From Oscillospiraceae bacterium (lineage in GTDB: Bacteria; Bacillota; Clostridia; Saccharofermentanales; Saccharofermentanaceae), in NCBI GenBank assembly GCA_902795955.1, contig CADBNJ010000278.1, positions 1-5,695 on the forward strand: a DNA stretch of 5,695 nt, read 5' to 3'. A program made the position numbers and the translations under genes. Shown piece by piece: positions 1-5,695 of the stretch (position 1 is its first letter; each line of letters begins with the position of its first letter). Below the pieces are notes generated by a model that searched no databases, was not told the DNA's origin, and worked only from the letters and a program-made list of their open reading frames with translations.

Positions 1-1995
1 GCAGCGCCTACGACCGAAGCCGCTCCTACGACCGGAGCCGCTCCCACGACCGGAGCTGCCCCTACGACAGGGTCTGCAGCTCCTACGGGTTCTGAGGCTG
101 CACCTACAACAGAAGCAAGTCCTTCAACGGCTGCTCCTGCTACAGATACTACGGCTGCAGCAGCAACTACAACGGCGGCAGCACCTACCACAGGCAGTGC
201 AGCTCCGACTACTGAAGCTGCATCGACGACAACCCCTGCCGATCCTACATCAGATCCCATTCTTCCTCTGTCCGTAGATCCGATAGCAGATCAGATGTAT
301 GACGGAACGGCTAAGGAACCTGCTGTCAGGGTAACCTCAGGCGATACTGTCCTTACAGAAAATGATTATTCTGTTGCTTATTCCAATAATGTTAATGCCG
401 GTACTGCAACCGTATTTGTTTCCGGCAAGGGCATTTACTCGTACCTGACTCCCGTTACTACAACATTTACTATCGATTCCAGGTCCATCTCTAAGGCAGT
501 AATGTCTCAGATAGCCGCTCAGGTTTATACAGGATCAGCAATAGAACCTGAGATAGTGATCAAGGACGGCACTTATGATCTTGTGGCCGGTACTGATTAT
601 ACGCTGGAATTTGACGACAATATCAATGTCGGTACTGCAACGGTAACTGCGACCGGAGCGGGTAACTATACCGGTAGTCTGACGGCCGCGTTTACAATTA
701 ACAAAAAGTCTCCTGTGATCACGATAGGCAGTATCCCTGATCAGCAGTATACAGGCAGTGAGATCAAGCCTGATGTATCCGTGTATGACGGTAATGTCCT
801 GCTCGATCCTTCAACAGATTATGATACCTCGTTCGGCAACAATACAGAGATCGGTACTGCAACTGTTACGGTAACTCTGAAGAACAACTATGAAGGTTCT
901 TCGACAGCTGATTTCAATATCACAGCAAGAAGCCTCAACTCACTGCAGCTTCCGTCGATTGCCGATGTGCAGTATACGGGTGACAAGATCGAGCCGTCAT
1001 TTACCCTTAAGAACGGCGATACCGTGCTTGTCAAAGATGCCGATTATACAGTGGCTTTCAATAATAATACAGCACCCGGCAATGCCGTTATAATCATCAA
1101 CGGAACAGGCAATTACAGCGGTATTGCCACCATCGGATTCAAGATCACACCGAGAAGCATTGCCAAGCTGGAAGCATCCGCGATCGGTGACCAGTCGTAT
1201 ACTGGTTCTGCCATCAGGCCTGACGTATCATTGACATTCAACGGCAAAGAACTGACGCAGGGAACTGATTATACGGCTGAGTATAAGAACAATATATCTG
1301 CCGGGACGGCTTCTGTTGTGCTTACAGGCAAAGGCAACTTCACCGGAACAAGGACTATCAAATTCAACATAATCAAGTTCTCGTGGCAGAAGATAAGCAG
1401 TAAGTGGTATTACATCGATAATAACGGAACCAAGGCCAAAGGATTTGTCCTCATAGACGGTAAGTATTATTATTTCGATACATCCTCGGGAGCGATGCTT
1501 ACCAAGTGGCAGCAGATATCAGGCAAGTGGTATTATTTCAATTCGTCAGGAGCAATGCTCACAGGTTGGCAGAAGATATCCAAGAAGTGGTATTACTTCA
1601 ATTCGAAGGGTGTAATGGCTACGGGTCTTACCAAGATCGACGGCAAGTATTACTACTTTGACAACGGCGGTATCATGAAGACCGGATGGATCAGTACAGG
1701 CGGCAAGTGGTATTACTTCGCATCAGGCGGCAATGCGCTTACCGGTTGGCAGAAGATCAGTAAGAAGTGGTATTATTTCGATAAGTCAACGGCCGTCATG
1801 GCAACAGGGTTCAATACTATTGACGGTTTGACGTACTACTTTGATAACGGCGGCACTATGAAGACCAAGTGGCAGCAGATAAACGGCAAATGGTATTACT
1901 TCAACTCTGACGGTTCAATGGTTGCAGGAACATCCAAGACGATCAGCAAGAAAGTATATAAATTCGGCGCTGACGGTGTCTGCCTCAATCCTTGA
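1..1995 (+). CDS. Secreted cell-wall-binding protein with A/P/T linker, five Ig-like repeats and C-terminal choline/glucan-binding-type repeats (5' partial)
   Basis: The frame is open from base 1 to a TGA at 1993-1995, so 664 residues are visible and the start lies upstream. The ATG at 295 falls inside the first Ig-like repeat and is not a real start. Visible residues 1-85 are an Ala/Pro/Thr-rich, disordered-looking linker. Residues about 90-460 hold five Ig-like repeats of about 75 residues with the pattern YTG...GTDYT...NN...GTATV...GNYTG...F.I. Residues 461-664 hold ten repeats of about 20 residues of the CW_binding_1 type (W..I.GKWYYF...G.M.TG). Such C-termini bind choline-substituted teichoic acid or glucans and hold proteins on the cell wall non-covalently; no LPXTG sortase motif is present. 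I infer an extracellular adhesin-like or wall-modifying protein. Any signal peptide or catalytic domain would be upstream, so its activity is unknown. Its stop lies two bases from the stop of the convergent helicase gene. Confidence 0.9.
   Translation, partial: AAPTTEAAPTTGAAPTTGAAPTTGSAAPTGSEAAPTTEASPSTAAPATDTTAAAATTTAAAPTTGSAAPTTEAASTTTPADPTSDPILPLSVDPIADQMYDGTAKEPAVRVTSGDTVLTENDYSVAYSNNVNAGTATVFVSGKGIYSYLTPVTTTFTIDSRSISKAVMSQIAAQVYTGSAIEPEIVIKDGTYDLVAGTDYTLEFDDNINVGTATVTATGAGNYTGSLTAAFTINKKSPVITIGSIPDQQYTGSEIKPDVSVYDGNVLLDPSTDYDTSFGNNTEIGTATVTVTLKNNYEGSSTADFNITARSLNSLQLPSIADVQYTGDKIEPSFTLKNGDTVLVKDADYTVAFNNNTAPGNAVIIINGTGNYSGIATIGFKITPRSIAKLEASAIGDQSYTGSAIRPDVSLTFNGKELTQGTDYTAEYKNNISAGTASVVLTGKGNFTGTRTIKFNIIKFSWQKISSKWYYIDNNGTKAKGFVLIDGKYYYFDTSSGAMLTKWQQISGKWYYFNSSGAMLTGWQKISKKWYYFNSKGVMATGLTKIDGKYYYFDNGGIMKTGWISTGGKWYYFASGGNALTGWQKISKKWYYFDKSTAVMATGFNTIDGLTYYFDNGGTMKTKWQQINGKWYYFNSDGSMVAGTSKTISKKVYKFGADGVCLNP
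4..240 (+). repeat. Low-complexity Ala/Pro/Thr linker, 18-bp imperfect tandem repeat
   Basis: Four consecutive 18-base units (4-21, 22-39, 40-57, 58-75) encode variants of the hexapeptide APTTGA. Looser copies follow at 76-117 and about 178-222, encoding AAPTGSE, AAPTTEA, AAPTTGS and AAPTTEA. Because the unit is a multiple of three, copy-number changes would alter linker length without breaking the frame. The composition suggests an extended, flexible spacer between an upstream domain and the Ig-like array. The first copy begins at the window edge, so the array may continue upstream. Confidence 0.85.
268..1380 (+). repeat. Five tandem ~75-residue Ig-like (MBG/YDG-like) repeats
   Basis: The conserved tyrosine of the Y(T/D)G motif falls at nucleotides 298, 526, 748, 973 and 1198, giving spacings of 228, 222, 225 and 225 bases (74-76 residues). 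Each unit reads roughly as I.DQ.YTG..I.P.V, then GTDYT, an NN or DN pair, GTATV, GNYTG and F.I, followed by a short linker often containing RS(I/L). Copy 1 is the most divergent: it has YDG instead of YTG and lacks the GNYTG element. Repeats of this style are common in clostridial surface proteins, where they act as beta-sandwich stalk modules. The exact Pfam family is not assigned here. Confidence 0.85.
1381..1992 (+). repeat. Ten choline/glucan-binding-type cell-wall repeats
   Basis: Units start at 1381, 1444, 1507, 1567, 1627, 1687, 1747, 1810, 1870 and 1930, each 20 or 21 residues. Units 1, 3, 4, 6, 7 and 9 carry the aromatic pattern W...(G/K)KWYY. Units 2, 5 and 8 begin with F or L and carry IDG, usually followed by KYYYFD (unit 8 has LTYYFD). 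Unit 10 is degenerate (ISKKVYKF) and forms the C-terminal cap. The aromatic residues conserved across units match the ligand-binding solenoid of the CW_binding_1 family. The actual ligand, choline, a teichoic acid or a glucan, cannot be told from sequence. Confidence 0.92.
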
Positions 1996-1997
1996 TC

Positions 1998-4370
1998 TCA
2001 GATAACCCAGTGTTCGGGGAATAACATGATATATTCAGGCTTTGCCAGTCTCTCGTCGATGAGCAGTGCAAAGCCTGTATCATTCTCGGTTCTGATGACA
2101 CGGCCGACTGCCTGGAGGACTTTCTCCCATCCCGGGAACCGGTAGGCAAAAGCATAACCGTCGCCGAATTTGTCAGCATAGTATGAAGACAATATCTCGC
2201 GTTCAGGGGTGAGCTTGGGAATACCGACACCTACGCATATTATGCCGGACAGCTTGTCACCGACGAGATCCACTCCTTCGCCGAAATGCCCTCCAAGGAC
2301 TGCCATTCCGACGAGAAGCCCCTGCGAAGGTGTGTCAAATGCCCCCAGGAATTCCTGCTTCTCCCTGACTCCCATTCCCGGGGTCTGGCAGATAATCCTG
2401 CGCTCGACTCCGTCGTTATCCGAATACTTGGCGAACTCTTCCTTAAGTCTCAGTGAAATCAAGTTCAGGTACTCGAATGAAGGGAAAAACACCATGTAAT
2501 TGCCGGTCCTGTCACATATCTCTTCGCTGATCCTTGCAACAAGATCATCAGCAGTGATCCTGCGGTTCTGATATGAAGTTGATATCGAGGAATCTATCAT
2601 GACATCGAGGTTCTCCGGCGGGAAGGGGGAAGGCAATACAAGTGATCTCGTGTATTCAGCGTCTGCACCGACTAATATGTTGCGGTAATACTCATAGGGA
2701 GATAATGTCGCAGAGAAGAATACGACACCTAAATGATCCATGATAATCTTGTTGAGCTTCGAAGATGAATCCAGGCAATTGAGCTTGATAAAGACACCAT
2801 TGTCATCTCTTGAAGCGTATGTGATATAAGAGGAATCATAATACTGTTCAAGACAGGTTACGAAGAATCTTATATCAAAGAAGAAATTAAGGGCAGTCTG
2901 CCTAAGATCGCCCTGCGGAATATCATCGAGCACCTGCTGAAGTGCGGTAAGAGTCCGCCACAGAATCGGGTAGAGGCTTCGCGGAACTTCCCTCATTCCT
3001 TCCCAGTCAGCCGTCCTTAAGATCTTGTTCTCATCAGCGCCTTCAAGGATCTTGAACGCGGACTGCTGTGAAGCAAAACACCTCTCGATCACCATGAAAT
3101 AATCGTTGATCCTTGCCAGGTGCGCCTCTATCCTTCCGTTCTTACCCTTGAAAGCATCGATCATCGATCTTAGCTGTTCTCCTCTTAGTTCCGCACTGTA
3201 CATCTCGCGTGCCCTGTCATTCAGATTGTGTGCCTCGTCAACAAGCACAACGGATGTGTCCTCGTTATCCTCATCTATCAGTGTGACCAAAGGGGAGAAG
3301 GCATGGTTGTAATCACCGATCACAACAGTGCAATAATTCATTACTTCAAGCATGAGTTCATGCGGGCAGATGTTGTATTTGCCTGCCACTTTTTTGACGA
3401 CGGAAGATGTTATGTCATCGTACAGGAGAAGTTCCGATAAAGCGTCATTCAGCTTGTCGTAATACTGCTTGCAGAGCGGACAGTACTTCTTGTCACAGTC
3501 AGTCATAAGAGGGCACATTGATTCCTTGGGTTCCAGCAGACACGATCTTATTATAAGACCGCCCGCTCTCATATCATTGAGCGCTTTGTGTGCCACTTCA
3601 CGTGTCGCCGTCTTGGCGGTCAGATATAAGATCTTGTAATACCTGCGCTTAAGAAGACCTTTGATGGCAGGGTATAGAGTAGATATTGTCTTCCCGGTTC
3701 CGGTCGGAGCTTCGACAAAAAGCGCCTCTTTGCTTGTCAGGCTTGACAGAACACTCTTCATAAATGCTGACTGTCCGCTCCTCAATTCACTGTAAGGAAA
3801 ACTCATGTCTTTTACCGTTGTGTACAGGTTAGTTCCGTAATCGAGGAGCTTACGCGCGAAATCAATATATTTGCCGCATATCTCGTCCCAGAAGACAGTC
3901 GCTTCCTCATATGAGAATTCAAATGATTTCTCGTACGGGATCAATGTTGTGATCGATACATATCTCAAAGTGAGCCTGACATCAAATACGTCGTTATTCA
4001 TGAACATATACATGGCTCCATAGAGCTTAAGCTGTGTCAGGTGCCAGTTCTGCTCCAGATCTTCATATTTGTCCTTGGTGTTGTTAAAAGATTTGATCTC
4101 GATTATGTGCGGAATGTCGCCGGGCTTGGTGATCAGGGCATCCATTCTTCCTGATACTGACAGTTCAACTTCATCGCGGGTATATGTCTGTTCAACGAAT
4201 TCCTCTGTCTCTATATCATCTCCGTACTGTTTGCGCAGATCAGAGAAGATCTTCTTATGAAGTCTGGTGCCTTCGATTCCGGAGACGCCATTATAACCTG
4301 AACCCATCAGGTCGCCCGATCTTGACGTATAGCGGGCAAGTCCCGTAACGGATACCGAACAGCTTCTCAT
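1998..4370 (-). CDS. XPD/Rad3/DinG-type superfamily 2 DNA helicase with N-terminal PD-(D/E)XK nuclease-like domain
   Basis: Complete 790-residue cytoplasmic protein, probably an ATP-dependent 5'-3' DNA helicase acting in repair or removal of unusual DNA structures. Residues about 55-120 match a Cas4/RecB-like PD-(D/E)XK core: GRMD with D77, then E91-I-K93, then Q113 and Y117. Helicase motifs follow in order: Walker A APTGTGKT (221-228), DEAH box (378-381), SAT (553-555), GGHFGEGVDL (693-702) and QAVGRVIR (753-760). Between Walker A and DEAH lie C277, C286, C292, C297, C300 and C335, in the position of the 4Fe-4S domain of XPD-like helicases. The ATG at 4370 is the only possible start: no ATG, GTG or TTG lies between it and the in-frame stop at 4428-4430. 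It overlaps the kinase stop as ATGA. The conserved opening (SVTGLARYTSRSGDL, then EGTRLHKK) also argues for a full-length N-terminus. It is often annotated dinG, but the nuclease-like domain makes that symbol unsafe. Confidence 0.92.
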   Translation of the reverse strand: MRSCSVSVTGLARYTSRSGDLMGSGYNGVSGIEGTRLHKKIFSDLRKQYGDDIETEEFVEQTYTRDEVELSVSGRMDALITKPGDIPHIIEIKSFNNTKDKYEDLEQNWHLTQLKLYGAMYMFMNNDVFDVRLTLRYVSITTLIPYEKSFEFSYEEATVFWDEICGKYIDFARKLLDYGTNLYTTVKDMSFPYSELRSGQSAFMKSVLSSLTSKEALFVEAPTGTGKTISTLYPAIKGLLKRRYYKILYLTAKTATREVAHKALNDMRAGGLIIRSCLLEPKESMCPLMTDCDKKYCPLCKQYYDKLNDALSELLLYDDITSSVVKKVAGKYNICPHELMLEVMNYCTVVIGDYNHAFSPLVTLIDEDNEDTSVVLVDEAHNLNDRAREMYSAELRGEQLRSMIDAFKGKNGRIEAHLARINDYFMVIERCFASQQSAFKILEGADENKILRTADWEGMREVPRSLYPILWRTLTALQQVLDDIPQGDLRQTALNFFFDIRFFVTCLEQYYDSSYITYASRDDNGVFIKLNCLDSSSKLNKIIMDHLGVVFFSATLSPYEYYRNILVGADAEYTRSLVLPSPFPPENLDVMIDSSISTSYQNRRITADDLVARISEEICDRTGNYMVFFPSFEYLNLISLRLKEEFAKYSDNDGVERRIICQTPGMGVREKQEFLGAFDTPSQGLLVGMAVLGGHFGEGVDLVGDKLSGIICVGVGIPKLTPEREILSSYYADKFGDGYAFAYRFPGWEKVLQAVGRVIRTENDTGFALLIDERLAKPEYIMLFPEHWVI

Positions 4371-4378
4371 CTCTCTTT
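4367..4378 (-). promoter_or_regulatory. ATGA stop-start overlap with purine-rich ribosome-binding stretch
   Basis: On the minus strand the helicase ATG (4370-4368) and the kinase TGA (4369-4367) share the tetranucleotide ATGA. AAAGAGAG (4378-4371) abuts the ATG with no spacer, so it is a poor stand-alone Shine-Dalgarno site. This arrangement suggests that helicase translation depends largely on ribosomes finishing the kinase (termination-reinitiation). The overlap itself is read directly; the coupling is inferred. Confidence 0.7.
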
Positions 4379-5695
4379 GTTGAGCTTTGTGAGCTGCTCT
4401 CTCTTTGTGATCAAAGGCAGTCTGATCTCAAAGCATGCGCCTTTGATATTGCCTTCCCGATCTGTCAGGTTAAAGCCGGTTATGGTGCCTTTGTGTTCCT
4501 CAACTATTGCTTTGGCAAGCGCCAGGCCGATTCCGTGCTTGCCGGCTGTTCCCGTCGCGAACCTGTCGAAAAGCTTATTGATAACATCCTCCGATATACC
4601 AGGCCCGTCGTCGGAAATGGTGAATACTATATTCTTGTGATTCCTGTCTTTCCGGCAGGTGAAGTTGACAGTGGTCCTGCAGTACCTGAGACAGTTGGAG
4701 AAGATATTCTCGAGCATCCTGAATATATCAGATTCGTTGGCGTATATATACAGGTCTTCCTTGGTGATGTCGTTGACCAGCTCCTTGTCGTCGTGTATGA
4801 AATGTCCGCGAACTTTGTCGATCGCATCCTCGGCGATCTCGGAACAGTTGAGGATCTGCTTCTTAACCGTGTAATCGCCGCTCTTCGCCATATCCATCTT
4901 GGATATCGTGAGCAGGTTGGATACCATGTTCGTAAGTCTCTCAGTCTCATCGATGATGACATCTACAGCCTTAACGTTCTCTTCTTCGCTGAATACACCG
5001 TATTTGATGCCTTCGGCATAACCCTGTATCGACATGAGAGGAGTCCTCAACTCGTGTGATGCGTTCTGGAAGAAAGTCTTCTGTTCCAGGTCGCTCTTCT
5101 CCAGCTTCTGAGCCATGCTGTTCATCTGTATGCCCAGATCCGTAAGCTCACGGCTTGCCGTATGTTCCGTATTGATCGGGCTGTAATCTCCGCGCCCGAT
5201 CCTTCTGGCAAAATCAGAGAGTCTCTTTGCTGACAGGAACAACGGAATGGAGTTGAACAGACTGAGGATCCCTGCAACGATGATGATGATAAGGACAACC
5301 TGGATAAGAGCTATCATCAGTGATTCTGTCAGTGAGTAGTAAGGCTTGGAATTAACGAACAGTACGATATAGTAATTACTCAGGTGCTTGTATACATCAC
5401 GTTCCGGACTGTAGTTGATGCCGATCATCTTGTAATAGAATATCGATCCTTCGATGCTGATCTTCTGTATATCAGGCGAGAGTACCACACCGTTTTTTTC
5501 TGTGATCTCAGTGATGACGTACTTTGCAAAATTGTGTGATGCCAATGAGTGCAGGGCAGATGGCCACAGGAGTGTGAACTCGCTGTCTTTGCTGTCATTG
5601 CGCGTATAGATAAGTGCAATGGTCGCCTCATTGGATATGTCAGCAGAAGATACTATGGCGTTGAGGAGTGAATCGCTGATGTCGGTATCTGATGA
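4367..5695 (-). CDS. Membrane sensor histidine kinase, HAMP-HisKA-HATPase_c (5' partial)
   Basis: The reading frame stays open to the window edge, so 442 residues are visible and the start is off the right side. The in-frame TTG at 5545 is internal. Visible residues 1-124 are a mostly polar, presumably extracytoplasmic sensor region; a first membrane segment should lie upstream. A hydrophobic segment at about 127-150 (VVLIIIIVAGIL) is the second membrane helix, followed by a HAMP linker to about 205. The H-box is SHELRTP with phospho-acceptor H214 (codon 5054-5056). The ATPase domain shows the N-box with N330/N334, G1 DDGPG (362-366), F-box LFDRF (375-379) and G2 GKHGIG (385-390). All catalytic motifs look intact. 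It should autophosphorylate and pass phosphate to a response regulator, probably encoded upstream beyond the window (inference). The signal is unknown. It is followed directly by the helicase through a four-base overlap. Confidence 0.93.
   Translation of the reverse strand, partial: SSDTDISDSLLNAIVSSADISNEATIALIYTRNDSKDSEFTLLWPSALHSLASHNFAKYVITEITEKNGVVLSPDIQKISIEGSIFYYKMIGINYSPERDVYKHLSNYYIVLFVNSKPYYSLTESLMIALIQVVLIIIIVAGILSLFNSIPLFLSAKRLSDFARRIGRGDYSPINTEHTASRELTDLGIQMNSMAQKLEKSDLEQKTFFQNASHELRTPLMSIQGYAEGIKYGVFSEEENVKAVDVIIDETERLTNMVSNLLTISKMDMAKSGDYTVKKQILNCSEIAEDAIDKVRGHFIHDDKELVNDITKEDLYIYANESDIFRMLENIFSNCLRYCRTTVNFTCRKDRNHKNIVFTISDDGPGISEDVINKLFDRFATGTAGKHGIGLALAKAIVEEHKGTITGFNLTDREGNIKGACFEIRLPLITKREQLTKLNKER

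Noticed and set aside
295..1995. ATG at 295 as start of the surface protein.
   Set aside because: It falls within the first Ig-like repeat (QMYDG), has no signal peptide after it, and the frame is open upstream with a matching A/P/T linker.
2009..2022. CCC...GGG stem after the convergent stops as a bidirectional terminator.
   Set aside because: The stem has about three pairs and no T-run follows on either strand.
1998..4370. Type IV CRISPR-associated CasDinG or a defence-island helicase.
   Set aside because: No CRISPR array, Cas gene or other defence gene is visible, and this nuclease-helicase architecture is common as a chromosomal gene in Clostridia.
4493..5059. A 188-residue open frame on the plus strand opposite the histidine kinase.
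   Set aside because: It lies wholly antisense to well-conserved HisKA/HATPase codons, shows no recognisable domain, and is explained as a shadow of the kinase reading frame.
5490..5501. Minus-strand A-AAA-AAC in the kinase frame, a possible -1 frameshift heptamer.
   Set aside because: The -1 frame ends at a TGA after about six codons, no clear stimulatory structure was seen, and T/A runs of this size occur by chance. Not supported as programmed frameshifting.
5428..5545. Kinase start at the in-frame TTG at 5545.
   Set aside because: The same frame stays open for 50 more codons to the window edge with plausible sensor-domain sequence, and a start at 5545 would leave no N-terminal membrane segment.

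Overview
The window looks like chromosomal DNA of a Clostridia-type Firmicute, probably a gut or rumen commensal. The main evidence is a secreted protein that combines an Ala/Pro/Thr-rich linker, 'YTG…GTDYT…NN…GTATV…GNYTG' Ig-like repeats and choline/glucan-binding-type 'W…GKWYYF…G' cell-wall repeats. The XPD/DinG-like helicase with a nuclease-like N-terminus is also typical of that group. Genus cannot be determined from the window alone.

Layout: almost every base is coding, in three genes, two of them cut by the window edges. (1) Positions 1-1995, plus strand: the C-terminal 664 residues of a large surface protein whose start lies upstream. It consists of a low-complexity A/P/T linker, five roughly 75-residue Ig-like repeats and ten roughly 20-residue cell-wall-binding repeats. 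(2) Positions 1998-4370, minus strand: a complete 790-residue superfamily 2 helicase of the XPD/Rad3/DinG type with an N-terminal PD-(D/E)XK (Cas4/RecB-like) domain and a cysteine-rich region suited to an iron-sulfur cluster. (3) Positions 4367-5695, minus strand: the C-terminal 442 residues of a membrane histidine kinase whose start lies beyond the right edge.

The kinase and helicase form an operon-like pair, with the kinase stop and helicase start overlapping as ATGA. A response regulator is probably encoded upstream of the kinase, off the right edge (inference). The surface protein converges on the helicase with two bases between the stop codons and no recognisable terminator. No functional link between the surface protein and the other two genes can be shown.

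I see no RNA gene, insertion sequence, CRISPR array, attachment site or origin, and no gene-free stretch longer than a few bases. The window does not contain a clearly new system. The most notable points are the kinase-helicase coupling, the nuclease-helicase fusion with surplus cysteines, and the hierarchical repeat structure of the surface protein.
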